Shown piece by piece: positions 23,360-35,779 of a stretch of DNA of 64,000 bases. Below the pieces are notes generated by a model. The model had not been told where the DNA came from. It made no database searches and worked only from the letters and a program-made list of their open reading frames with translations. This DNA comes from Escallonia rubra (taxonomy: Eukaryota > Streptophyta > Magnoliopsida > Escalloniales > Escalloniaceae): contig JAVXUO010000587.1 in assembly GCA_033065855.1 (NCBI GenBank), forward strand, positions 464,444 through 528,443. Reading direction: 5' to 3'. Each line of letters begins with the position of its first letter. The stretch's first letter is position 1. A program made the translations under genes and the position numbers.

Positions 23360-24154
23360 CTGGAGCTGGTGGCGGCCGTAGTAGTGGTGATGGAGGAGGC
23401 GCATAAGACAGAGTCTCGTTGTAGAAAGGCGTGATCTCATACCAAAATAGATAGCTGGTGCTAAGACCTCTCCTCTTATTTTCCCATCACAACATTAGGG
23501 AAGAATTCCGCAGGCCCCTCTGGCCTCTAAGCAGTCATTGCACTACTGGCTAGATAAATCAGGGGTGCACTGCATAAGTGATAAATCAGTGATGGTTGTA
23601 TTACCAGTAGCGAACTTGTGGACTGAATCACCTCTTGCAGCTTCACCACGCAGGTTGTATAAGAAGGTTGCTAATGCCATGTTGAACTGACTCGTGTTCG
23701 AGGCATTCTTAGGATTGGTCATGTAGCCGCTAGGCAGAGATTCCGTGGTGTGGAATATTGTCCAATTCGAGTACCTTACCATACAATTTCGGTACCATCC
23801 GATTGCCTCCTTAGTGTAATCACATATTTGTCTAAGCCTATGAGTAGAGTCATCAACACATCTCGCGATAAGATTGACAACATCAGGGTCTTTGCCATCA
23901 GAGACGTTGGAGAAACTAGAGGGCGTAGCTGATACAGAGTAGATTGCATCATGAAGATTTCCCCGGTTAGTGCTTTCTTGTGTAAAATTTCTACATGCAT
24001 TTCCTTTGGAAGTCAGGCTGGGCAATTGTGAGACCAACCACAAGAAGTGGAATATCGACAGGCAGGGGGGTTTTTCAGGATTAGGCAATGGACAAAAAAG
24101 TAGTCTGCGGGCCGGCGTTCGAGTCAAATGGGTGATGCATTTGTGATGTAACAA
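23360..24154 (-). pseudogene. CRK ectodomain exon, dead copy
   Basis: The frame from 24154 covers a degraded leader, a first DUF26 domain (YSVSATPSSFSNVSDGKDPD, CVDDSTHRLRQIC) and part of the second (FATGNTTITDLSLMQCTPD). It then hits the SSQ*CND stop at 23543, the same stop as in the 9.53-kb copy. The first DUF26 is missing the segment with the first conserved Cys (NLIARCVDD instead of ...LCRGD...C..C). The phase-1 donor at 23360 is preserved, but no transmembrane or kinase exons lie between here and the next locus. Confidence 0.85.
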
Positions 24155-24470
24155 TTTAGAGTACCAAATTGCTTTTATATTCTTGTTTGACTCCTTATTT
24201 TTTCATCGCTGGAGTACTTCAGGAGGGGGGAGAAGCAATGAGGGAATCAACTTGTAACATGTATTCAGAAGTAGAAGGAAAATGTCATTTACAGTGGAAT
24301 AGTAGGCCAGGTGTAGCCTAATCTATCAATAATTACAGTACAAGATATCGTAAAACCCTCATCATTGAGCAAGGGAGAAGGATCAAAATTCGCTCATGAA
24401 TAACCTAGGTACCAGGGGAAAAAAAAATTACACCGCAGGTAGATACACATACAGGTCTCCTTTCAATCTC
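24155..24470. other. Short intergenic between dead exon and intact CRK
   Basis: Duplicate of about 13620-13938. It should include the 3' UTR of the CRK at 24471-28228. No other gene. Confidence 0.5.
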
Positions 24471-27400
24471 CTAGCAGAGAGAAGCACTGGTTGAATCTTG
24501 ATCTGAAGGGAAAAAAGCTGCCCCTTCGCCAGTTATTGAAGATTGTTCAAATATGTCAAGCCTGCCAACAGAGAATGGAGGTTCGGATGGTTGTGGCAGG
24601 CTTGTCAGTTGGCCTCCAAGCATGAAAACAACAGTTGACATAGTAGGCCTATCGGCAGGATTTTCCTGAACACACAACAATGCAATGTTGATCCATCTCA
24701 AAGCCTCGGTCAGAGGACAACTTTCCACTAGATTTTGATCAATCAACAGCTGCCCTTTGCCTTCTTTCCATACTCGCCAAGCCTGTTCATTTCATATACA
24801 TGATGATTAAAAAGTACGAAGTCTAATTTCGTTTATCCTATATATGTTGGTGAAGAGTGGATAACCTACACAAGATACGAGGTTTTCAACATGCTCTGCC
24901 CCATAGAAGCCCCTGTTGCGTTTCCCAGTGATGATTTCAAGCATCATAACACCGAAGCTGTACACGTCAGACTTGGTTGAAAATAGTCCCTCCATTGCAT
25001 ACTCTGGTGCCATGTATCCACTATCAGAAGGGGAAAACATAAAAAGAGATGATAAGATTTATAGATATCCGTACGTTGTTCAAGCACATCCGGATACAGT
25101 AATCAGAATTACACTAAGTTTTACGTCTGCAACATACTGAGAGTGCATAACTTTGCGATTATATGACGAGAGACTGTTTCAAGAATCTTGGAGCAAGTAT
25201 ACTATGGTCATAAGAGGATCTATACATTATACTGTGACAGGGTCATGTGCAGACAATGCAACTTACAGAACTTTCATTACTATCTTGCTAGTACTCGTTA
25301 AAACCTTCATTCCCCAATCTGGATTCGAAAATCTAACCCGGAATGAATATATACTGTCAACCTGAACAGCAGTATGTCAAGTTTCCAAAAATCTAAACAC
25401 CTTACTTTGCTCAAAGCAAGGTGCTGTATTGAAGTGCCAAAATCAGAAACACAGAGATCTCGGCCTTGATTATCATCACCAACCTTGCCAATCATTACCT
25501 TCCCTAGTTGTTTCTTTCTGCAACCAAATAATTTGAACTGGCACCTTAATTACTACAGTATAGCACTAGAGTGACTTACAATTTACAATACTGTCATTTG
25601 ATATATGGAAAGAGAAGGAAGGGAAATTACTATGTCCCAACAACTCTGTTTGTGTTGGCCTCAACTTGACTGCTTCCAAAAATTCTAGCGGTGCCAAAAT
25701 CCGATATTTTCGCGTTCATTTCGTCGTCCAATAGAACATTGCTGGCTTTCATGTCCCTGTGAATGGTTTTAAGGCGGGAGTCCTCATGCAGGTATCGGAG
25801 TCCCTTTGCTATACCATCAACTATGTTAGCGCGCTTAGGCCAGTCGAGTTCCCTACATTTTATCGGATCTGCTTTGTAGGAAGAAAAGTTACATGAAACA
25901 GAATAAGATTACAGTACTTTCTATTGGATAGCTAAATGAATGTGTGTGTGTGTGTGTTTGTGTGAGTGAGAGTGAGAGTGAGAGTGAGAGAGAGAGAGAG
26001 AGAGAGATTACAAACCAAAAAGGAATGCGTCAAGACTAGTGTTGGCCATGTATTCATAGACAAGGAGCTTTTCATCCCCTTCTATGCAGCAACCTAAAAG
26101 CCTCACCAAATTTTTGTGTTGAAGTTTCACAATTAGCCTTACTTCAGTCTTGAACTCGTCTAGACCTTGCCCAGAGTTTTTAGAAAGCCTTTTAACTGCA
26201 ATTTCTTTTCCATCATCCAGCTTCCCCTAAAAGCATACTGAAAAGATAAAGAAAGAAACAAAATTTGACAGTCATGTCAATACAGCTCGAAAATGTCCTT
26301 ACCCTGTAAACTGGGCCAAAACCACCTTCTCCCAGCTTATTTGCAATAGAGAAACTGTTCGTGGCAGCCTGTATAGTGGTTAGCATGAAGTATTGCATTT
26401 CTCCACTGTCGCCCTGATCCAGTTGAAGCGTATATCCCTCAAGGGAATCCGCTTTACATAAAACTGCCAATTTGCGTAATGAAAATATTTCAAACCTCTG
26501 AATCGAGTAACACATCAGAATCAACGTAACAACAACACTGTTGATCGAAATGCTGAATTATTTCAACCTTTTCGTTTTTGGTTCCTGCCATGCCAGCGGT
26601 AAACAAAGAGCACCAGGATTGCTACCACTGCTGCTGTTAACGTTGACACCGTAACGGGCACTATCCAAGTAGCATTCTTCCTTCGTACTTCTGCCAACAC
26701 TAAACAAATTAAGGTAACCACAATAAGCGTCCAAAAAACGAAAGCTATAACCTTCAATAGAGCATCTCTTGAATCCCTTTCCACTGATGTGGAGAGACAA
26801 TGCCTCAATTACCAACAAAAGAGTCCTTCTTGAGACTAGGACCATGAGCCTAGAGATGACAAAAAGAATACATTACTCATGACAAAGAGAACTTTCTATC
26901 AGGCAAGAACCTTCTGCAGTGGAGTACATCAATATTCTCCGCTTTGGATGCCTAGGCAATCATAAATTTCAGAATCATTTGGTACAATAAGGTACTTGTC
27001 CAATGCATAAAATGGATGGATCCGAGTACATTAAAAAACCATCGCCTTAGGACAGAATATCTTATGTAACGAGTAGAGCTGTTTGTATCTCCTACAAATA
27101 GCAATCACATCGTATGGTGAAAGGGATAAAGCTACCTGCCCACCTCACATTGCCTATTTCAAGCTGACGAGAACGGCCAGTGCGTGAGGCTCCATGTTTC
27201 AAACTTGTGACCTACTGACCTCCTTACAATGGAGCAACCTTAGGTCAACCCTCACACATAACATTTTAATGCTCCAAGATATTGTAAAGAAAGAACTGAA
27301 GACTCCGAAATTACAGGGTCTAAGTATATGCTTTAGCTGAACTCTTACTTAAAAGCAATGAAGCAATTCAGAGCATTTAACCAATACCAGTATAGTGCAA

Positions 27401-28228
27401 AATGAAAGGAACAGACCTAGACATACCTGCATGCAATGCTGGTGGTGCAGCAGGTGGTGGTGCATCAGCCAGAGTCTCATTATAAAAGGCTACAATCTCA
27501 TACCGAAAGTAACAGCTGGGGCTAAGAACCCTACCTCCTATTTTCCCGCCACAACAAGATGGATAAACTGCGATTGCCGTGCCTAAGCAACTAGAGCATT
27601 GAGGCCCAGAAATATCAGGAGTGCACTGCACAAGCCCATAGATGGTCAAGTTGTCCGGGCCGACTGTTTTACCTGTAGCAAACATGCGTGTAGAACCACC
27701 ACCTGTTGCAGCCTCGCCTTGAAGCTTTTCCAACAAGCTTATAAGTGCCTTGTTGAACGGCACCACATGTGGTGCGCTATAAACATTTAGTAGGTAGCCA
27801 CTAGGTGCGGTCTCCATGATGCCAAATATAGAACGATTCGAGTACCTAACCATACAATCGTCGTAGTATCCGATTACCTCCTTCTGGTATGGACATAGCT
27901 GTCTTAACTTGCGAGTAGAGTCATCGACACATCTACGACACGTATCGGGGTCAACATCTCCCCTGCAAAGCGCTATAGCATTAGCTACGTCGGGTGTTTG
28001 GCCAGACGAAAAGTTGGAGAAACTAGTCGCCTTAGTGGAGAGAGTGAAGAGGAGATCGTCGAGGTTTTTACGGTACACGCTATCTTGTGTGTAATTTCCA
28101 GTATCTAGGCAGAGGTAGCCTGGGAAATCAGGCTGTGCAACGGTGAGACCAACAGTAAAAGCGTGTATGAAAATGTGAAAAAGGACTAACACCCATCCTC
28201 CAGAGCCCATTGCCGGATAACTTGTCAA
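24471..28228 (-). CDS. Cysteine-rich receptor-like protein kinase (full length)
   Basis: Seven exons with GT/AG borders and consistent phases: 27427-28228, 26568-26690, 26303-26463, 26016-26226, 25631-25868, 24870-25020, 24471-24782, giving 665 aa. Residues 1 to about 36 are the signal peptide (alternative start at Met7, 28210). Two DUF26 domains follow, with [13 protein letters not shown] and [13 protein letters not shown], then a Pro/Ala linker, a helix near 276-300 ([20 protein letters not shown]) and the kinase. Kinase features: [10 protein letters not shown] loop, Lys374 in IAVKRL, HRD 469-471, DFG 489-491, APE in MAPEYAMEG, all intact, so catalysis is expected. Exon 3 could also start at 26451. 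The last exon ends SASLC*, 12 residues before the end of its paralogue at 13939. CRKs sense apoplastic signals at the plasma membrane and act in immunity and redox signalling; the ligand is unknown. Confidence 0.9.
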
Positions 28229-31159
28229 GCTAACAATAAAAATTAGGCCTCCAAGTTCGTCTGACTTCAGCTGGGAATGATGAACCCAATTTGGGGTTGG
28301 ACAAAGGAGATCTGAGAATACAATGTCCTTGAAAATGATTCATTTGGTAAATGATGCGTGCACACTATAGTTGGTATGTGAACAGAAGGAGCTTTCGAAG
28401 TTGATTATAAGAAAGATGAATTTAATAAGGACCTGTCACAACTCCAATTTTTAAAGGACATCAGAAGCAAGCCGGCGGTTGTCCTTGTGGTTGGCTAATG
28501 GACAAACACCAGCAGGCCGGCATCCCCATCCATACCTGACGCCTTTGAATTGTGTACTTAGTCTTGTTGCTATGGATAAAGTCTGAGAGACTGCAACAAA
28601 ATCCCTACCAAGGTCTTGGACACAGTTCGTCTTTTTTATTGTTCTCTTGTTATTGGCTGAGATTTCTATTTAATACTCGTTGCAACATTGTTTCTGAAGG
28701 GGATAGCTTGAAGTTCTCTTAATGAGACGATACAGGCCTTGAGCAAGTGGGAAGAACAGCAAATCAGGTGGTTCTGTTTCCTCTTCCTCCATTTATCTTC
28801 TCCTTTCTAATTTCCCCTTGTTTTACCCTTACTTCATCTTCCTCCTAAGTTCTAACATAATTCTCGCCTCGTTCCCACCCTCAATTCTCGCTCCCCCATT
28901 CACTCACTCTACACCCTGACGCTCTTGCTAGGATTGAAATATTCAGTTTGTCCGTGACAAACCCTTTATAACGTTAACCATGTTTGTTCAAGCTGGAAGT
29001 TAAGGCCCTCCTTGTTTCAAGCAATAACAACCCATGGATAAACTAATTCTGAAGAATATTCTTCCCAAAAACGAGTTCCCAAGAATCTCTTCCTAAAACA
29101 TCATTTTCAGTTGTTTGGCTAAACATTAGAAAGTTTGAATTGGATAGTTGAAGAGTGGTTTGACCAAAACCGACTACACCAGGGGAGGAAGTGAGGGTGT
29201 GTGCGTGTGGTGGGGGAAGGGGAAATAGAGGAAGAGCTCGGCTGTCTGAAAGATGACGTATCGACTGTTGAGTGGTTTTTCGGCATTTTTATTCTTCAAG
29301 AAGTGTGACCGGAATCATTTTTCGTTAAACAAATCGTAAGGAAGCACAAACATCGAAAGCAACTGAAACAGCAAGCAAAAATTCCAATACCACAATCAAC
29401 GAACTTCAGCCCAACTGAAACAACAAACTCAAGAAAGCAAGCAACTCAATCCAGTGCCAGGAAATGCATTCCAAGTTCACTAGAAATTACTATCCCAAAT
29501 CTGAAGCAGCAAACTGAAACAAACAGCAAGATCGCGAAAACAAGAAAAATGAAAAACAAAAACAAAAGAATCAAAATAAACACAAAATTGTTTACTCTAC
29601 AACCTTACGCGAGTAGGTCGCACTAGGTCCTGCAATCCGGTGAACGGAAATAAACCATTTATGACGGCAATGCGGGCTACAGTCAGGTCGGCCGTCTCCA
29701 CTGTTGGTTCGGCTGTAGAGTTAGGGCCACAGTCCGGCAAAACTTTGCACGTGTTAATAAAAATGTAATTAATTAAGCTAAGTGAAACTTATCATTTTTA
29801 TATAAGAAATTGTGTCTATCTTCTTACCATTCGAATAACGGTTAAAATATTATTTTTACTTAGACCCTTGCATCCGCTCCGATCCACAGTCCAACCATTG
29901 TGGAACAGGAAAATACCAAGTTCTTAATTAACATGTATCTAACTTTATGGCAGGAAATTATTTACTCTCCTCTCGATTAGATTTAACACTAGCGTTTACC
30001 GTTTGCGGCACAGATAATGTCCGTATACGTACAAGTTATAAGATCGCAGTAGATGACATTGCAAATCAAAGGACGCATCCGGAGAGAGTGAAATAGAGAA
30101 AATATCAGAGATGGTTAGATAAAATTAAGAAAAAGGAGCTATACATGTAGTTATTATGTAATAATGTATAGAGTGGGGCTTGTAGAAAGAAAGCATTAGG
30201 AGGTAGGTTTGAAATTGAAATGACTTTATTGACCTTCATTAATTTTTTTGTAGAGAGATATAATGATGTCAAGAAGTAGAATAAATGGTACAATTGTAAG
30301 TTCAAAAATAATTTTAGCACAAGAATATTCTCCCTAACAATAGTGTAGATAACCCAAACCTTAAAAGTTGTGCCAAACACTTTTTACTCCAAAAAGATGA
30401 AAAGGAAACCTTGACCATGTATGGTAAACGTCTTGTTTTCTCTTTTCGTTTTAAGAAACAAAAAATAATTATTTTATAATTATTGTTTGCCGCCACAGAC
30501 CGGCACTCCATTGTCACCACTCACCAGCCTCCACCATCTGCCACGTGCCACTCCATTGTCACCACTAACCGACCTCCACCATCTGCTAGGTGCCATCCAC
30601 CCATCAGCTCATCCCGCTTACGCCACCTACACCGCCCACTGCCTCATCCCATTAAAACACTTCGTATACAGTGTATCCTTTGATTTTTCTAAAGTCATTT
30701 TGAGAACACTTACCACACGTACCACCGTTCTAGACAAACCTATGACTCTATCAAGCAGCATTACACTGGTGTCCCAATCGGAATATGACAATGTTTTTAT
30801 TCAATTGGTTTTTCCTACGCTACTCGAATAAAGAGTTATTCGGGGACTTGGAAGAATACCGGATGGGCTAGGCAAACATGACCGATTTCGAAGAACTAGA
30901 CGTGGTTTCGAGATGACTTTCCTTGATGAGTGGACTTGCATGTCCAGCTCCGAATCAACCATTAATGTTTCAGGCAGTAGTTGTAGATGTTGTTAAAGGT
31001 GGCAAGAGGTGTGGCGTGGCACAATGCAACTGATATTTAAGCAAGTCTAAGTGTAAAAAATGTTTGGAGGTCAATAGAGTTTTGGGAGCACAATTATGAC
31101 GTAAAGAGGATGGGAGATTTCAGGGTCAATTGTAGCATTTGGTATCACTATTTTCGGTT
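28229..31159. other. Intergenic, upstream of CRK
   Basis: To about 29470 this is the promoter-side flank duplicated at 17.28-18.19 kb. Beyond that it is AT-rich with no recognised gene. A 45-bp tandem repeat (cactccattgtcaccact... and ctccaccatctgc) occupies about 30503-30591 and creates proline/histidine-rich spurious frames. Confidence 0.5.
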
Positions 31160-31256
31160 GGATAAATTGCACTAAACCCCCTGAGGTTTATACTGGTTCT
31201 CATATAAGACTCTGAATTTTTAATTTTAACAACTAACACCTTAGTGTTGAAGATTT

Positions 31257-31575
31257 TGTAAAAAAGAACAGAGTATGGATAGGCACATAGAATTCAATAA
31301 GGAAATCATGCACAAAACACAGCAGAGAGATAGATTCTGGAAAAGTATTATCTCTTCTTATTCATGGAAAGCTACACACTGACTTCTTAAATAGAAAAAT
31401 ACATAACTGAAAATCCCTACAAGTTCTCAACTCACTAACAAACTTATCCTATAAAGACTCCACTACCTGCTAACCAAATTGACTACGTCAAAGAACTCTG
31501 ATGCACTACTGAATTGCAGAGAAAATAGGAACTAATAACTGTCAAAAGCAAAAGGTAAGATGCACTAATTTTTCA
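31257..31575 (-). repeat. 3' LTR of the young Copia
   Basis: 319 bp, tg...ca ends. Differs from its partner at one base. The polypurine tract lies just inside, and the gag-pol stop codon falls 11 bp inside the LTR (31565). Confidence 0.95.
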
Positions 31576-34500
31576 CACTCCCCCTTAGTGCATGCTTACG
31601 GTCAAGCATACCAAGTGCAGCTCTAAACCTTTCAAACTTGGATTCTGCCAATGCCTTCGTAAAGAGATCTGCGACTTGATTACTTGTACGAACACTATCC
31701 AACTTGATATCCTGACTTAGCACCTTCTCTCGCACAAAATGATGACGAACTTCAATGTGCTTTGTCCGACCATGAAATACAGGATTTGAAGCAAGTTTAA
31801 TAGCACTTTCATTGTCACAGTGAATTGGTACTGCATAATCCACTTTCTTGGAAATATCACTGATCAACCGTTTCAACCAAATGCATTCTTGCGTGGCCAT
31901 AGTTGCGGCGATGTATTCCGCTTCAGTGCTGGAAAGAGCAACACTAGGTTGCTTCTTACTACACCAGGAAATAGCTGCTGATCCCATATTAAAACAATAG
32001 CCTGTAGTAGAATGCCGATCATTTTCATCGCCTGCCCAATCGGCGTCACTAAAGCCACTGAGCAGAAAATTTCCACCCTTTTTGTACATTAGACCATATC
32101 CAAGAGATCCTTTTACATAACGCATTATCCTCTTTGCAGCATCCAGGTGAGGAGTCCTTGGAGTCTGCATGAATTGAGAGATCACCCCAACAGGGTAAGC
32201 AATATCCGGCCTTGTGATAGTTAAATAAATCAAACTACCAACAAGTTGTCGAAACTTCCTTGCGTCCTTCAGTAGTTGTCCTTCACCTTTCTTTAACTTG
32301 AGATAAGGCTCCATAGGAGTAGCCATTTCTTTCGCCTCCCCCATGCTAAAACGCTCCAGCAAACTTTTAGCATATCCCTTCTGAGATACGAAAAACCCAT
32401 CTTCCGACCTTTCAACTTCTAAGCCCAGGAAACATCCAACTTCGCCCAAATTCTTCATTTCAAAACGAATGGACAAGTCATTCTTTAAACGCGAAATTTC
32501 ATCCTCATTGTCTCCTGTGATGATCATGTCATCCACATACAAGAGAACCACCACACGCTTACCAGATTCCATCTTTACAAACATACTAGATTCGGAATCT
32601 GAAATCTTAAAACCACAGAAAGTAAGATATTGAGCAATCTTACCATACCATGCACGCGGAGCTTGCTTTAGACCGTACAAAGCCTTCTTCAACCGACAAA
32701 CATGATGGGGAAACTGCTTAGAGATGAAACCTTGGGGTTGCTCCATAAAAACTTCACGATCTAACTCGCCATAAAGAAATGCGTTCTTTACATCAAGTTG
32801 CCATAACTTCCAACCTTTGCAAGCTGCTAAAGAGATAATTGCTCTTACTGTGACCATCTTGGCTACTGGGCTGAAAGTCTCCTCGTAATCTAACCCATAA
32901 CTTTGTGAAAATCCGCGAGCAACAAGTCGAGCTTTGCACCTATCAACCGTTCCATCTGCTGTCTTTTTCAATTTGTAAACCCATTTGCAGGTTACGGGTT
33001 CACAGTCTTTAGACTTTGGCACAAGCTCCCACGTCTCGTTCTTCATTAATGCAGTAATTTCTTCTTGCATAGCTACTTCCCATTTTGAGATACCTCTCGC
33101 TTCATCGTAGCAACAAGGTTCACTGCCATTTATTGCTCCAACAAGGAAACAAGAAGTCACACTACACTGATTTAAGCCAACTTCATAATCTTTGAAGTAA
33201 TCAGGTTGCCTTCTTTCCCTTGTTGACCTTCTCAAGGTGGACATAGTATGTCCATCATTATCAAAGTTTGAAGACACCGAAACATTATCTGGAGTGTCTT
33301 CAATCTGCCTTATAGGTGAGGAAGGAGTACTAGTTTCAGGAAGAAACTGAGCACTTTCAACACCTTTGGGAAATGATGACACCTCATCAAATACCACATC
33401 TCTAGAAGTGAGAAACTTCTTGGTTTCTGGATCCATGCATCTCCAACCTTTCCTACGTGAATCATAGCCAACAAATATGCATTTCTTTGCTTTTGGGTCT
33501 AACTTGGTTCTATTAGATTTTGGAATGTGAACATAACAGATAGAACCAAACACCCTAAAGTAATTCACATTTGGCTTTGATTTATATAAAGCTTCAAAAG
33601 GTGTATGATCGTTACCTGGCCACGGAGGTAACCGATTAATCACATGGCATGCACAACGGACAGCTTCTGCCCAGAGTTCTCTAGGAAGATTCTTATCATG
33701 TAGCCATGACAAGCTCATTGCAGCAAGATGGCCCAACTTTCGCTCTGCAACCCCATTTTGCTGTGGGGTATATGGACATGTCATTTGCCGAGTAATGTTG
33801 TTATCATCACAATACTTGAGAAAGTCATTCGACATGTATTCACCACCATTGTCAGTACGCAAACACTTCACCTTCATGCTAAACTCTTTCTCCACTGCAC
33901 TTTTGAACTCAATAAACTTGGACATAGCTTCACCTTTTTCTTTCAAGAAATACACCCAAGTGTATCTTGAAAAATCATCTACTATCACCATAACATAGTG
34001 ATAACCACTGCAACTTGGTGTTCTTGTCGGACCCATCAAATCTGAATGAACCAACTCAAACATGATGTTCTTGCGGTTCAATGATCTCTTGAAAGGAAGA
34101 CGGTGGGATTTGCCGTATTGGCAACCTTGGCAAACCACATTTGTATGCACATCCTTCAAGACTGGTACACCATCAAGTAGCTGTTTAGATGATATTTGCT
34201 GTAACATTTGATAGCCTACATGGCCCAAGCGAGCGTGCCAAATTGCAGCCCTGTCATTTTTACTTGTCTTCTCGACGTATGCTTCCCCAGCAGACATGAC
34301 AAATAGTGACTCTTTCTTCTCCCCAACAAGAAGAATATCAGCTTCTATGTTCTTGAGATTATCAAGAACCATGACATCTTTAGGACCAAATAGCACATAT
34401 TTTCCAGAATCAGTAATTTGAGAAACTGAGACTAGATTTTTCTTTAGTCCTGGTACGTGGTAGACGTCCTTCAGAACTACACCGCTATCCATTGAGCCAT

Positions 34501-35665
34501 GAGCATTGATATTCACCGTACCTTCATTCACAACAGGATGAACAGAATTATCTGCAGTGATAATTACCCGATCTCCATTATGCTTGTGAATATTGGAGAC
34601 TAACTCACTATTCCCGGTCACGTGATGTGAGCAACCGGAATCAAGGATCCACTCCTTCTTGTAGTCCACATAGTTGACAAATGCTTCAATTTGATCTGAA
34701 GCACCAAGCTCTTTACCTTGCTTTTGCGCCGTCTCGATAGAAAAACACTGCTCCCACTTGAGTTTATCACTGTCATCATTTTCACAAGCTGTGTTTGCTT
34801 TCACAAGCTTCACACGACAATACTTCTTGATGTGGCCAATTTTTCCGCACCTATAGCACTTCTTACTAGAATATTTCTGCTGCGGTGTAGTGCTAGAATC
34901 TGCATTTGAAGTTGAACTTTTTGCTGAATACTTGTCACCACCTACTGCTGCTTTCGAATTCTCCTTTTCTTTCAATTTCCACTTTGAAAAGAGAACATCA
35001 TCTGCTTCAGAAATTGATTTTCTTGAGATTTGCTTAGCAAGTGCTTCTTGGTTAGAAAGCAAATTCTCAAGTTCTTCAACAGATGGCTGAACAGCCCATC
35101 CTTGTACCGAAGTAACAAAAGGCATGTATTCTTTCCTTAGGCCACGAATAAGATACCGCCGTAATCTTGCTTCACTAATCGGCTCATCCATATCTAGCTG
35201 TGAAATTTCAGAACAAATATTTTTTACTTTTAAAAAATATTCTGAAATTGACATACCTCCTTGTGTTAATGTCGCAAGATCATTTTCAAGCAATTGCAAC
35301 CTTGCTGTATTCTTCTTGGTGAACAATCTCTCAAGAGTTCCCCAGACTTCTCTTGGCGAATCAACATCACGAACATGATCAATATACTCCCTACTGATCG
35401 ATGTTCTCAAAGCAAAAAGAGCTTTCCCGCATTTGATCTTCCATTTTCGTCGTGCTTCGGCATTCTCAGGAATGTCATCTGGAACTACCGAATCTGCACC
35501 ACTCACAAGATCCCACAGATCTTGACCCTGAAGATAGGCTTCCATGCACATTCGCCAATACTTGTAGTTTGTGCCTACAAGCTTTTCTACACCATACTGG
35601 GTAGAACCACTTCCTCCACTAATTGAATCCATATCAGAGTAACTAAAAAGAAATGTTTTCCTCAC
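31565..35665 (-). CDS. Copia gag-pol polyprotein, full length
   Basis: 1366 codons without a stop; Met12 (35632, MDSISGGSGS) is a likely alternative start. Domains in order: UBN2-type Gag (about 25-250), zinc knuckle CYRCGKIGHIKKYC (about 270), aspartic protease WILDSGCSHHVTG (about 340), gag-pre-integrase WHARLGHVGYQML (about 480), integrase with HSDLMGP, LRTDNGGEY and NGVAERK (about 545-640). Reverse transcriptase follows with VKNAFLYGELDREVFMEQP and LLYVDDMI (about 1040), then RNase H with SSTEAEYIAA (about 1245). All catalytic signatures look intact. It makes the virus-like particle, processes itself, copies the RNA and integrates the DNA in the nucleus. The Gag start (LVGTNYKYWRMCMEAYLQGQ) resembles Tork/Tnt1-type elements, which is inference. 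Whether it is expressed cannot be seen. Confidence 0.95.
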   Translation of the reverse strand: MRKTFLFSYSDMDSISGGSGSTQYGVEKLVGTNYKYWRMCMEAYLQGQDLWDLVSGADSVVPDDIPENAEARRKWKIKCGKALFALRTSISREYIDHVRDVDSPREVWGTLERLFTKKNTARLQLLENDLATLTQGGMSISEYFLKVKNICSEISQLDMDEPISEARLRRYLIRGLRKEYMPFVTSVQGWAVQPSVEELENLLSNQEALAKQISRKSISEADDVLFSKWKLKEKENSKAAVGGDKYSAKSSTSNADSSTTPQQKYSSKKCYRCGKIGHIKKYCRVKLVKANTACENDDSDKLKWEQCFSIETAQKQGKELGASDQIEAFVNYVDYKKEWILDSGCSHHVTGNSELVSNIHKHNGDRVIITADNSVHPVVNEGTVNINAHGSMDSGVVLKDVYHVPGLKKNLVSVSQITDSGKYVLFGPKDVMVLDNLKNIEADILLVGEKKESLFVMSAGEAYVEKTSKNDRAAIWHARLGHVGYQMLQQISSKQLLDGVPVLKDVHTNVVCQGCQYGKSHRLPFKRSLNRKNIMFELVHSDLMGPTRTPSCSGYHYVMVIVDDFSRYTWVYFLKEKGEAMSKFIEFKSAVEKEFSMKVKCLRTDNGGEYMSNDFLKYCDDNNITRQMTCPYTPQQNGVAERKLGHLAAMSLSWLHDKNLPRELWAEAVRCACHVINRLPPWPGNDHTPFEALYKSKPNVNYFRVFGSICYVHIPKSNRTKLDPKAKKCIFVGYDSRRKGWRCMDPETKKFLTSRDVVFDEVSSFPKGVESAQFLPETSTPSSPIRQIEDTPDNVSVSSNFDNDGHTMSTLRRSTRERRQPDYFKDYEVGLNQCSVTSCFLVGAINGSEPCCYDEARGISKWEVAMQEEITALMKNETWELVPKSKDCEPVTCKWVYKLKKTADGTVDRCKARLVARGFSQSYGLDYEETFSPVAKMVTVRAIISLAACKGWKLWQLDVKNAFLYGELDREVFMEQPQGFISKQFPHHVCRLKKALYGLKQAPRAWYGKIAQYLTFCGFKISDSESSMFVKMESGKRVVVLLYVDDMIITGDNEDEISRLKNDLSIRFEMKNLGEVGCFLGLEVERSEDGFFVSQKGYAKSLLERFSMGEAKEMATPMEPYLKLKKGEGQLLKDARKFRQLVGSLIYLTITRPDIAYPVGVISQFMQTPRTPHLDAAKRIMRYVKGSLGYGLMYKKGGNFLLSGFSDADWAGDENDRHSTTGYCFNMGSAAISWCSKKQPSVALSSTEAEYIAATMATQECIWLKRLISDISKKVDYAVPIHCDNESAIKLASNPVFHGRTKHIEVRHHFVREKVLSQDIKLDSVRTSNQVADLFTKALAESKFERFRAALGMLDRKHALRGSVKN

Positions 35666-35779
35666 AGCAACTTAATCCTCTCCAACAAGTCAACAACTTG
35701 ATAGTCAAGAAGAATATTTTGCCCCAGTGAGGCTATCACAAAAGAGCCCTAGGATCAAAAGCCTAGTGCTCTGATACCA

